DNA from: Streptomyces galbus
GTDB lineage: Bacteria; Actinomycetota; Actinomycetes; Streptomycetales; Streptomycetaceae
Direction of reading: 5' to 3'
Length of the DNA: 64,000 bases
NCBI RefSeq assembly: GCF_005280195.1
Contig: NZ_SZPR01000019.1
Span: 268,584-332,583 of the forward strand
The number at the start of each line of letters is the position of its first letter. Within the stretch, counting starts at the first letter, position 1. The notes under the pieces are model-generated. The model did not search any database, was not told where the DNA came from, and was given only the letters and a program-made list of their open reading frames with translations. The position numbers were made by a program, and so were the translations under genes. Of this stretch, positions 40,507 through 48,487 are shown in pieces.

Positions 40507-43371
40507 ATGCCCCCCAACACCACCGCCACAACGGGTGACAAGCCCGGCAAGTCCGGCAGGAAGAAGGGGCGCAAAGCCCGTTTGATCGTGCTTGTGCTGG
40601 TGCTGGCCCTCGTCGGCGGCATCGCTTTCGGTGCCTACTGGTCCATCAGCACCGTGCGCGCCTCCTTCCCCCAGACCAAGGGTTCGATCACACTCTCCGG
40701 CCTGTCCGGCCCGGTCGAGGTCAAGCGGGACGGCTACGGCATCCCGCAGATCTACGCCTCCTCCGACGAGGACCTGTTCAAGGCGCAGGGCTACGTCCAG
40801 GCGCAGGACCGGTTCTACGAGATGGACGTCCGCCGCCACATGACCTCCGGGCGCCTGTCGGAGATGTTCGGCAAGAGCCAGGTGAAGAACGACGAGTTCC
40901 TGCGCACCCTCGGCTGGGACCGCGTCGCCCGGCAGGAGTACGACGACAAGTTGTCGGACTCCACGAAGAAGTACCTGCGGGCCTACGCGGAGGGCGTCAA
41001 CGCCTACCTCGACGGCAAGGACGGCAAGGACATCTCCCTGGAGTACGCGGCGCTCGGCTTCACCAACGACTACAAGCCGTCGAAGTGGACGCCGGTCGAC
41101 TCGGTCTCCTGGCTGAAGGCGATGGCCTGGGACCTGCGCGGGAACATGCAGGACGAGATCGACCGCGCGCTGATGACCAGCCGCCTCGGCCCGCAGCAGA
41201 TCGCCGACCTCTACCCGGAGTACCCGTACAAGCGCAACCGGGCCATCGTCCAGGACGGCCGGTACGACGAGCTGACCGGGACGTTCGAGCCGAAGAACGG
41301 CTCGGGCTCGTCCGGCGGCACCTCCACGGGCGGTACGGGCTCGTCCGGCGGTACCTCGTCGGGGGGCACGGGTTCCGGTGACGGCACCTCGTCGGGCGGC
41401 ACGGGCTCCGGTGACGGCACCGGCGCGTCCGGCGGCTCGGGCTCCTCGAGCGGCACCGGGGGCTCGGCCCTGCAGAGCCAGCTCTCGGGACTGTCCGAGG
41501 TCCTGGACGACCTGCCGACCGCGGTCGGCGTGAACGGCAACGGCATCGGCTCCAACTCCTGGGTCGTCTCCGGGGAGCACACGATCACCGGCAAGCCGCT
41601 GCTGGCCAACGACCCGCACCTGTCGGCCTCGTTGCCGTCCGTCTGGTACCAGATGGGCCTGCACTGCCGCAACGTCTCCAGCAAGTGCCAGTACGACGTC
41701 ACCGGCTACACCTTCGCCGGCATGCCCGGTGTGGTCATCGGCCACAACGAGGACATCGCCTGGGGCATGACCAACTCCGGCGTGGACGTCACCGACCTGT
41801 ACCTGGAGAAGCTGTCGGGCGACGGCTACCTGTACGACGACAAGGTCCGGCCCTTCACCACGCGCGAGGAGACCATCAAGGTCGCCGGCGGCGAGGCCAG
41901 GAAGATCGTCGTGCGCGAGACCGACGACGGAATGCCGCTGCTGTCCGACCGCGACGACGAGCTGGTGAAGGTCGGCAAGAAGGCCGGCGTCGACACGGCC
42001 GCCCCCGACCGCGGCGACGGCTACGCGGTGGCCCTGAAGTGGACCGCCCTGGAGCCGGGCACCACCATGGACGCCGTCTTCGCCATGGACAAGGCGAAGG
42101 ACTGGGAGGACTTCCGGGCCGCGGCCAAGAAGTTCGACGTCCCCTCGCAGAACCTGGTCTACGCCGACACCGACGGCAACATCGGCTACCAGCTGCCCGG
42201 CAAGATCCCCACGCGCGCGAAGGGCGACGACGGCTCCGTCCCGGCGCCGGGCTGGAAGTCGAAGGACCGCTGGACCGGCTTCATCGAGTTCGACGAGCTG
42301 CCCTACGAGTACAACCCCGACCGCGGCTACATCGTGACCGCCAACCAGGCCGTCGTGGACGAGGACGAGTACCCCTACACCCTCACCACGGACTGGGGCT
42401 ACGGCACCCGCAGCCAGCGCATCACCGACCTGATCAAGTCCAAGATCAAGGGCGGCGGCAAGATCTCCACCGACGACATGCGCCAGATGCAGACGGACAA
42501 CGCCAGCGAGATGGCCAAGTCGCTGGTGCCCGTCCTGCTGAAGATCGACATCGACGACCCGGACGTCCGCGAGGCGCAGAAGCTGCTCCAGGGCTGGGAC
42601 TTCACCCAGGACGCCGACTCGACGGCCGCCGCCTACTTCAACGCGGTCTGGCGCAACATCCTCAAGCTCGCCTTCGGCAACAAGCTGCCCAAGGAGCTGC
42701 GGGTGGAGGGCCAGTGCCTGTGGGTCGACCCGGTCAACAGCACCGGTCCGGTCGACCGCACCCAGAAGGTGCGCGAGTGCGGCCAGCGCGCCGCCGACCA
42801 GGCGCAGCCGGACGGCGGCGACCGCTGGTTCCAGGTGGTCCACACGCTGATGAGCAAGCCGGACAGCGACTGGTGGACGACACCGAGGGCGGGCGCGCGG
42901 CTGGGGGCGACAAAGAACATGGACGACCTGTTCGAGCGCGCCATGATCGACGCCCGCTGGGAGCTGACCGCCAAGCTCGGCAAGGACATCGACACCTGGA
43001 GCTGGGGCCGGCTGCACCGCCTGTTCCTGAAGAACCAGACCCTGGGCACCAGCGGTCCGGGCTTCGTCCAGCGCATCCTCAACCGCGGCCCCTGGAAGCT
43101 CGGCGGCGGCGAGGCCGCGGTCGACGCGACCGGCTGGAACGCGGCGGGCGGCTACGGCGTCGTCTGGGTGCCGTCGATGCGGATGGTCGTCAACCTCAAG
43201 GACCTGGACAAGTCGAAGTGGATCAACCTCACCGGCGCGTCCGGGCACGCCTTCAGCGCCCACTACACCGACCAGACGGGCAAGTGGGCCGACGGCGAGC
43301 TGCTCGACTGGTCCTTCGGCGAGGAGGCCGTCGGCAAGAGCACCAGGGACACCCTCGTCCTCAAGCCGTGA
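40507..43371 (+). CDS. Penicillin acylase-family Ntn hydrolase
   Basis: A 954-residue secreted or membrane-anchored amidohydrolase. A positive head and one helix (ARLIVLVLVLALVGGIAFGA, ~23-45) lead to the alpha chain (~60-345) and the beta chain after autocleavage. The nucleophile is Ser349 in IG-SNSWVVSG. ITGKPLLANDPHLSASLP follows as in the family. Residues ~264-322, just ahead of the cleavage site, are a repetitive Gly/Ser/Thr linker. Substrates may be acyl-amide antibiotics or acyl-homoserine lactones; unknown. AAGGA precedes ATG 40507. It is divergent from the antiporter. Confidence 0.92.
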   Translation: MPPNTTATTGDKPGKSGRKKGRKARLIVLVLVLALVGGIAFGAYWSISTVRASFPQTKGSITLSGLSGPVEVKRDGYGIPQIYASSDEDLFKAQGYVQAQDRFYEMDVRRHMTSGRLSEMFGKSQVKNDEFLRTLGWDRVARQEYDDKLSDSTKKYLRAYAEGVNAYLDGKDGKDISLEYAALGFTNDYKPSKWTPVDSVSWLKAMAWDLRGNMQDEIDRALMTSRLGPQQIADLYPEYPYKRNRAIVQDGRYDELTGTFEPKNGSGSSGGTSTGGTGSSGGTSSGGTGSGDGTSSGGTGSGDGTGASGGSGSSSGTGGSALQSQLSGLSEVLDDLPTAVGVNGNGIGSNSWVVSGEHTITGKPLLANDPHLSASLPSVWYQMGLHCRNVSSKCQYDVTGYTFAGMPGVVIGHNEDIAWGMTNSGVDVTDLYLEKLSGDGYLYDDKVRPFTTREETIKVAGGEARKIVVRETDDGMPLLSDRDDELVKVGKKAGVDTAAPDRGDGYAVALKWTALEPGTTMDAVFAMDKAKDWEDFRAAAKKFDVPSQNLVYADTDGNIGYQLPGKIPTRAKGDDGSVPAPGWKSKDRWTGFIEFDELPYEYNPDRGYIVTANQAVVDEDEYPYTLTTDWGYGTRSQRITDLIKSKIKGGGKISTDDMRQMQTDNASEMAKSLVPVLLKIDIDDPDVREAQKLLQGWDFTQDADSTAAAYFNAVWRNILKLAFGNKLPKELRVEGQCLWVDPVNSTGPVDRTQKVRECGQRAADQAQPDGGDRWFQVVHTLMSKPDSDWWTTPRAGARLGATKNMDDLFERAMIDARWELTAKLGKDIDTWSWGRLHRLFLKNQTLGTSGPGFVQRILNRGPWKLGGGEAAVDATGWNAAGGYGVVWVPSMRMVVNLKDLDKSKWINLTGASGHAFSAHYTDQTGKWADGELLDWSFGEEAVGKSTRDTLVLKP

Positions 43372-43390
43372 GCCGCGGCGGAAGCTGAGT

Positions 43391-43426
43391 GAAGGGGCCC
43401 TCCACGCGCGCGTGGAGGGCCCCTTC
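43391..43426. terminator. 36-bp perfect palindrome terminator
   Basis: GAAGGGGCCCTCCACGCG followed at once by its reverse complement, 19 nt after the acylase stop and before the convergent cyclo-ligase end. One of the strongest hairpins in the window. Confidence 0.85.
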
Positions 43427-43448
43427 GTGGTGTCGCCGCGCGGGTGTC

Positions 43449-44075
43449 TCAGGGGCGGCCGGCGAAGCGGCGGACGCCCGAGGGGGTCACCACCGCGTGC
43501 ACCGGCCGGTCGTGCGGCTCGGCCGGGACGTGCTCGACGACCTCGGAGTCGTACAGCAGGACCACCAGCGCGGGACGGGCGCCCGCCCGCTCCAGGCGGG
43601 CCAGCACCCGGTCGTACGACCCCCCGCCGCGCCCCAGTCGCATGCCGCGCGCGTCGACCGCCAGGCCCGGCAGCAGCACCACGTCGGCCCCCGTCACGGC
43701 GTCCGGGCCGAGCCGGGCCCCGACGGGCTCGAAGAGGGCCATCCTGCCGCCGTGTTGCACGCGCGCGAGGGAGCCCTCGCCCGCGTAGGCGCCCCAGTCG
43801 AGGTCGTTGTCGGGCAGCAGGGCGGGCAGCAGCACGCGTGCGCCCCGCGCGCGCAGCGCGTCCAGCAGCGCGAGCGTGCCGGGCTCGGTGCCCACGGAGA
43901 CGTACGCCGCCACCGTGTGCGCGTGCGCCAACTCGGGTAGTTCCAGGGCGTGCTCGGCGAGCGCCAGGGCTGACTCACGCACGTCATCGGCCGTCAACAT
44001 GTTCCTCACCGCGAGGAACTCCCGCCGCAACGTCCGCTTGTCAGACTCGGCCCCGCCTGTGCCGTGATGATGCAC
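43449..44075 (-). CDS. 5-formyltetrahydrofolate cyclo-ligase
   Basis: A 208-residue enzyme (MTHFS) converting 5-formyl-THF and ATP to 5,10-methenyl-THF. Motifs are DKRTLRREFLAVR at the start and the ATP-phosphate loop GMRLGRGGGSYDR. It is divergent from galU as in mycobacteria and corynebacteria, part of the conserved block discussed in the summary. ATG 44075. Confidence 0.95.
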   Translation of the reverse strand: MHHHGTGGAESDKRTLRREFLAVRNMLTADDVRESALALAEHALELPELAHAHTVAAYVSVGTEPGTLALLDALRARGARVLLPALLPDNDLDWGAYAGEGSLARVQHGGRMALFEPVGARLGPDAVTGADVVLLPGLAVDARGMRLGRGGGSYDRVLARLERAGARPALVVLLYDSEVVEHVPAEPHDRPVHAVVTPSGVRRFAGRP

Positions 44076-44102
44076 GCGTACGCTCCCGTTCTGTTCGAAT
44101 CA

Positions 44103-44114
44103 GTTCATATGAAC
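44103..44114. promoter_or_regulatory. 12-bp palindrome between cyclo-ligase and galU genes
   Basis: GTTCATATGAAC is perfectly palindromic and lies in an AT-rich 94-bp divergent region. It may be an operator shared by both promoters. It is not a LexA box, whose half-sites have the opposite polarity. Confidence 0.4.
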
Positions 44115-44169
44115 ATTTATTAACCGGAGCTACAGATTCCTCTCAAAGGCACCGGATATGGTGGCGCAC

Positions 44170-45072
44170 ATGACTCAGTCGCACCCACGGATCAGCAAGG
44201 CTGTCATCCCCGCAGCAGGCCTCGGCACCCGGTTCCTGCCGGCGACCAAGGCCACCCCCAAGGAAATGCTGCCGGTCGTCGACAAGCCGGCGATCCAGTA
44301 CGTGGTCGAGGAGGCCGTCGCCGCCGGCCTCGACGACGTGCTCATGGTCACGGGACGCAACAAGCGCCCCCTGGAGGACCACTTCGACCGCAACTACGAG
44401 CTCGAGTCGGCTCTGGAGAAGAAGGGCGACGTCGACCGGCTCGCCAAGGTTCGTCAGTCCAGTGACCTCGCGACCATGCACTACGTGCGCCAGGGCGACC
44501 CCAAGGGCCTCGGCCACGCGGTGCTCTGCGCGGCCCCGCACGTCGGCCAGGAGCCCTTCGCCGTCCTGCTCGGCGACGACCTGATCGACCCCCGCGACCC
44601 GCTGCTGAAGCGGATGATCGAGGTGCAGGAGCAGCACGGCGGCAGCGTCGTCGCCCTCATGGAGGTCGCCCCCGAGCAGATCCACCTCTACGGGTGCGCG
44701 GCGGTGGAGGGCACCGGCGAGGCCGACGTCGTCAAGGTGACCGGCCTGGTCGAGAAGCCGGACCGGGCGGACGCGCCCTCCAGCTACGCCATCATCGGCC
44801 GGTACGTCCTCGGCCCCAGCATCTTCGGCATACTGCGCACGACCGAGCCCGGCCGCGGCGGCGAGATCCAGCTCACCGACGCCCTCCAGCAGCTCGCCGC
44901 GGACGAGAAGGTCGGCGGCCCGGTGCACGGCGTCGTCTTCAAGGGCCGCCGCTACGACACCGGTGACCGCGGCGACTATCTGCGTGCCATTGTCAGACTC
45001 GCGTGCGAACGTGAAGATCTGGGTCCGGACTTCCGGTCCTGGCTTCGCAGTTACGTCACCGAGGAGTTGTAA
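44170..45072 (+). CDS. galU: UTP-glucose-1-phosphate uridylyltransferase
   Basis: A 300-residue nucleotidyltransferase making UDP-glucose for cell envelope, trehalose and glycoconjugates. Motifs are KAVIPAAGLGTRFLPATKAT (nucleotide loop), VDKPAIQYVVEEA, VLLGDDLID (metal Asp) and LVEKPDRADAP. ATG 44170 or ATG 44158 could start it; family members begin MTQSHPRISKAV. moeA begins 5 nt after the stop, so they form an operon. Confidence 0.96.
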   Translation: MTQSHPRISKAVIPAAGLGTRFLPATKATPKEMLPVVDKPAIQYVVEEAVAAGLDDVLMVTGRNKRPLEDHFDRNYELESALEKKGDVDRLAKVRQSSDLATMHYVRQGDPKGLGHAVLCAAPHVGQEPFAVLLGDDLIDPRDPLLKRMIEVQEQHGGSVVALMEVAPEQIHLYGCAAVEGTGEADVVKVTGLVEKPDRADAPSSYAIIGRYVLGPSIFGILRTTEPGRGGEIQLTDALQQLAADEKVGGPVHGVVFKGRRYDTGDRGDYLRAIVRLACEREDLGPDFRSWLRSYVTEEL

Positions 45073-45077
45073 CCACG

Positions 45078-46400
45078 TTGAGCACCGCCGCGCCCCACTC
45101 CACCGGCCGCGACCGCCTGTGGTCGGTGGACGAGCACCTGGAGGACGTCCTCACCGCGATCCGCCCGCTGGAGCCCATCGAGCTGCACCTCCTCGACGCC
45201 CAGGGCTGCGTCCTGGTCGAGGACGTCACGGTGCCGGTGTCCCTGCCGCCGTTCGACAACAGCTCCATGGACGGGTACGCGGTCCGGGTCGCCGACGTCG
45301 CGGGCGCGAGCGAGGAGTTCCCGGCGGCCCTGGAGGTCGTCGGGGACGTGGCGGCCGGGCAGACCGGCCTGCTCCACGTGGGACCGGGCCAGGCCGCCCG
45401 GATCATGACCGGCGCCCCGCTGCCGCCGGGCGCCGAGGCCGTCGTCCCCGTGGAGTGGACCGACGGCGGGCTCGGCGAGGGCCCCGTGGACGCCATGCGC
45501 GCCCGCAGCCTCGCCCCCGAGGGCGCCACCGGACACGTGCGCGTGCACCGGCCCGCCGCAGCACGCGCCCACGTACGCGCGCAGGGCAGCGACGTCCGCG
45601 CCGGGGACCGCGCGCTGGAGGCCGGCACCGTCCTCGGCCCGCCGCAGATCGCCCTGCTGGCCGCGATCGGCCGCGGCACGGTCCGCGTGCGCCCGCGCCC
45701 GCGCGTGGTGGTGCTGTCCACCGGCAGTGAACTCGTCCAGCCCGGCGAGGCACTCGCCGACGGACAGATCTACGACTCCAACAGCTTCGCCCTCACCGCG
45801 GCCGCGCGCGACGCCGGTGCCATCGCCTACCGTGTCGGCGCCGTCGCCGACGACGCGGACACCCTGCGCTCCACCGTCGAGGACCAGCTCGTCCGCGCCG
45901 ACCTCATGGTCACCACGGGCGGCGTCAGCGTCGGCGCCTACGACGTCGTCAAGGAGGCCCTCGCGCACGCAGGCGACGAGGACGAGCCCGGCAGCGGCGT
46001 CGAGTTCCGCAAGCTCGCCATGCAGCCCGGCAAACCGCAGGGCTTCGGCACCGTCGGCCCCGACCACATCCCGCTGCTGGCGCTCCCGGGCAACCCGGTG
46101 TCGTCGTACGTCTCCTTCGAGCTGTTCGTCCGCCCCGCCATCCGCACCCTGATGGGTCTCACCGACGTCCACCGGCCCACCACGCGCGCGACGCTCACCG
46201 CGGACCGCCCGCTGTCCTCACCGCGGGGCCGCCGCCAGTTCCTGCGCGGCAGCTACGCCGACGGCACCGTCCGCCCGGTCGGCGGCGCCGGCTCGCACCT
46301 GGTCGCGGCCCTCGCGCACGCCGACGCGCTGATCGTCGTCCCCGAGGACGCCGACTCCGTCGAGCCGGGCGCCGAGGTCGAGGTCGTCCTGCTCGGCTGA
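45078..46400 (+). CDS. moeA: Molybdopterin molybdotransferase MoeA (gephyrin-like; Glp homologue candidate)
   Basis: A 440-residue MoeA/gephyrin-E protein. Domains are MoeA_N with PPFDNSSMDGYAVRVADVAG (~50-70), MoCF_biosynth with YDSNSFALTAAARDAG and TTGGVSVGAYDVVKEALAHA, and the C-terminal domain IV from ~345. It inserts molybdate into adenylated molybdopterin. A TTG start at 45078 follows GAGGAG at the end of galU. Being in the galU-moeA-...-sepX block it is the positional counterpart of corynebacterial Glp, a MoeA paralogue that works in division with membrane receptor GlpR. Catalytic or division role cannot be told from sequence alone. Confidence 0.94.
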   Translation: MSTAAPHSTGRDRLWSVDEHLEDVLTAIRPLEPIELHLLDAQGCVLVEDVTVPVSLPPFDNSSMDGYAVRVADVAGASEEFPAALEVVGDVAAGQTGLLHVGPGQAARIMTGAPLPPGAEAVVPVEWTDGGLGEGPVDAMRARSLAPEGATGHVRVHRPAAARAHVRAQGSDVRAGDRALEAGTVLGPPQIALLAAIGRGTVRVRPRPRVVVLSTGSELVQPGEALADGQIYDSNSFALTAAARDAGAIAYRVGAVADDADTLRSTVEDQLVRADLMVTTGGVSVGAYDVVKEALAHAGDEDEPGSGVEFRKLAMQPGKPQGFGTVGPDHIPLLALPGNPVSSYVSFELFVRPAIRTLMGLTDVHRPTTRATLTADRPLSSPRGRRQFLRGSYADGTVRPVGGAGSHLVAALAHADALIVVPEDADSVEPGAEVEVVLLG

Positions 46401-46526
46401 GCCCCGCGCGGACCGGTCCGCGGGGCGGTCCTGGACGGTTGCGCACCGGGACTTGGGGGTACCGTGTCGCGCACAGCAGGCCCGTGCGCCGCACCGCACG
46501 GGCCCGGACCGGGAGCGCCACACACC

Positions 46527-47039
46527 ATGACCGTGCCATCCCGGGGGGAAACCCCCGGACCCCCCGCACAGGACCGACTGACGCACCTCGACGAGGCGGG
46601 TGCCGCCCGCATGGTCGACGTGTCCGGCAAGGACGTGACCGCGCGCACCGCCCGCGCCAGCGGCCGCGTCCTCGTCTCGCCCCGCGTGGTCGAGCTGCTG
46701 CGCGGCGGGGGCATGCCCAAGGGCGACGCCCTGGCCACCGCGCGCATCGCCGGCATCATGGGCGCCAAGCGCACGCCCGACCTGATCCCGCTGTGCCACC
46801 CCCTGGCCCTGTCCGGTGTGACACTGGACCTGTCGGTCGCGGACGACGCCGTGGAGATCGCCGCGACGGTGCGCACGACGGACCGCACGGGCGTCGAGAT
46901 GGAGGCCCTCACCGCGGTGTCCGTCGCCGCGCTCACCGTGATCGACATGGTCAAGGCGGTCGACAAGGGAGCGGTCATCACGGACGTGCGCGTGGAGGAG
47001 AAGACGGGCGGCAAGTCCGGCGACTGGAGCCGGCCGTGA
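46527..47039 (+). CDS. moaC: Cyclic pyranopterin monophosphate synthase
   Basis: A 170-residue enzyme of molybdenum cofactor synthesis. Motifs are RMVDVSGKDVTARTARASG, MGAKRTPDLIPLCHPLAL (active-site HP) and VEMEALTAVSVAALTVIDMV. It works after MoaA to form cPMP. ATG 46527 has GGGAG upstream. It overlaps mog by GTGA. Confidence 0.96.
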   Translation: MTVPSRGETPGPPAQDRLTHLDEAGAARMVDVSGKDVTARTARASGRVLVSPRVVELLRGGGMPKGDALATARIAGIMGAKRTPDLIPLCHPLALSGVTLDLSVADDAVEIAATVRTTDRTGVEMEALTAVSVAALTVIDMVKAVDKGAVITDVRVEEKTGGKSGDWSRP

Positions 47040-47650
47040 ACGCCGCGCCGCCCGCCGGCGGTGCGCCGTACCGCGCGCTGGTCGTCACCGCTTCCAACCG
47101 GGCCGCGGCCGGGGTCTACGAGGACACCGGCGGCCCCCTGATCGCCGCGGGCCTGACCGGCTTCGGGTTCACCGTCGACGGCCCCCGCGTCGTCCCCGAC
47201 GGCGACCCCGTGGAGGCGGCCCTGCGCGCCGGGGTCGAGAGCGGCTACGACGTGATCGTCACCACCGGCGGCACCGGCATCTCGCCGACCGACCGCACCC
47301 CCGAGGCCACGCGCGCGGTGCTGGACCACGAGGTGCCCGGCATCGCGGAGGCGATCCGGGCCTTCGGCCGGGACAAGGTGCCGACCGCGGCCCTCTCGCG
47401 CGGGCTGGCCGGGGTGGCCGGGCGGACCCTGATCGTCAACCTGCCGGGCTCCTCGGGCGGCGTGAAGGACGGGCTGGCGGTCCTGGAGCCGCTGCTCGTG
47501 CACGCCGTCGACCAGCTCCGCGGCGGCGACCACCGCCGTACCGACGCCCACGACGCCCACGACGCTCACGGCGGCCACGACGCCCATGACGGCCCTGCCG
47601 AGGCCCCGGCCGGTGAGGGCCGTCCCGGACCGTCCGGGGGTGCGCGCTGA
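47036..47650 (+). CDS. MogA/MoaB-type molybdopterin adenylyltransferase with His/Asp-rich tail
   Basis: A 204-residue protein. The MoCF domain has ALVVTASNRAAAGVYEDTGG and VIVTTGGTGISPTDRTPEAT, then VNLPGSSGGVKDGL. It adenylates molybdopterin before MoeA. The last ~40 residues carry a repetitive His-Asp-Ala stretch (DAHDAHDAHGGHDAHDG), unusual for the family and potentially metal-binding. The start overlaps the moaC stop, and the stop overlaps the start of the GNAT gene. Confidence 0.93.
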   Translation: MNAAPPAGGAPYRALVVTASNRAAAGVYEDTGGPLIAAGLTGFGFTVDGPRVVPDGDPVEAALRAGVESGYDVIVTTGGTGISPTDRTPEATRAVLDHEVPGIAEAIRAFGRDKVPTAALSRGLAGVAGRTLIVNLPGSSGGVKDGLAVLEPLLVHAVDQLRGGDHRRTDAHDAHDAHGGHDAHDGPAEAPAGEGRPGPSGGAR

Positions 47651-48315
47651 ACAGCCCGTCCTGGCCCGTCCAGCTCACGGAGGGCGATGTCGTCCTCCGG
47701 CCGATAAAGCTGCGCGACCAGCGCGCGTGGCGCGAGGTCAACCGGCGCAACCGGGACTGGCTGCGCCCCTGGGAGGCGACCATCCCGCCGCCCGCGCCCA
47801 GCGGGCCGATCGCGCACCGGCCGACGTACCGGCAGATGGTCCGGCACCTGCGCTCGGAGGCCAACGCCGGCCGGATGCTGCCGTTCGTCATCGAGTACCA
47901 GGGCCAGCTCGTCGGTCAGTTGACGGTCGCCGGGATCACCTGGGGCTCGATGTGTTCCGGGCACGTCGGTTACTGGGTGGACCAGGCCGTCGCCGGCCGC
48001 GGCGTGATGCCGACGGCGGTGGCGCTCGCCGTCGACCACTGTTTCCGCGCGGTCGGTCTGCACCGCATCGAGGTCTGCATTCGCCCCGAGAACGGCCCCA
48101 GCCGGCGCGTGGTGGAGAAACTCGGATTCCGGGAGGAGGGGCTGCGGCCCCGTTATCTCCACATCGACGGGGCCTGGCGGGACCACCTGGTCTACGCCCT
48201 GACCGCCGAGGAAGTCCCCGAGGGCCTGCTGGCGCGCTGGCGGAGGTCGCGGGCCCGCACCGCGCCCCGTGACCACCAGAACACACCGGGGAATGCCGGC
48301 AACCCCGGAAATTGA
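47647..48315 (+). CDS. RimJ/RimL-type GNAT acetyltransferase
   Basis: A 222-residue N-acetyltransferase if started at CTG 47647. The first ATG at 47836 would remove the start of the GNAT fold (LTEGDVVLRPIKLRDQRAWR). There is no ATG, GTG or TTG in frame before it, and the upstream in-frame stop is at 47614. GGGGG sits 5-9 nt before the CTG, which overlaps the mog stop (CTGA). Acetyl-CoA loop GRGVMPTAVALAVDHCF and NGPSRRVVEKLGFREEGLR are present. The substrate may be a protein N-terminus. It occupies the rimJ position in the conserved block before sepX. Confidence 0.9.
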   Translation: MNSPSWPVQLTEGDVVLRPIKLRDQRAWREVNRRNRDWLRPWEATIPPPAPSGPIAHRPTYRQMVRHLRSEANAGRMLPFVIEYQGQLVGQLTVAGITWGSMCSGHVGYWVDQAVAGRGVMPTAVALAVDHCFRAVGLHRIEVCIRPENGPSRRVVEKLGFREEGLRPRYLHIDGAWRDHLVYALTAEEVPEGLLARWRRSRARTAPRDHQNTPGNAGNPGN

Positions 48316-48487
48316 AAATATGTTCGAAATTGATCGGTGTCCGGCACTCCCGGAGCAATGAATTCCCGGACCGAGTGGGCCGCTGATCGCATCGGTCACA
48401 AAAAAAGTTCGAAATATCAGCCAGATCGTGCGACACACCGGCCCAATTGGCGGATGGCCTCACGCAATCCCCTCTACCGTGTGAGGC
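48316..48487. promoter_or_regulatory. AT-rich control region of the sepX-like gene
   Basis: 172 bp, unusually AT-rich. GTTCGAAAT occurs twice (48322-48330 and 48407-48415). CCCGGA also occurs twice, 10 bp apart (about 48349-48370). GACAC, the WhiA binding core, is at 48432-48436. TACCGT at 48475-48480 could be a -10 element with transcription beginning near the GTG itself. Confidence 0.5.

Noticed and set aside
44103..44114. LexA (SOS) box
   Set aside because: The half-sites read GTTC...GAAC, the reverse polarity of the GAAC-N4-GTTC type box.
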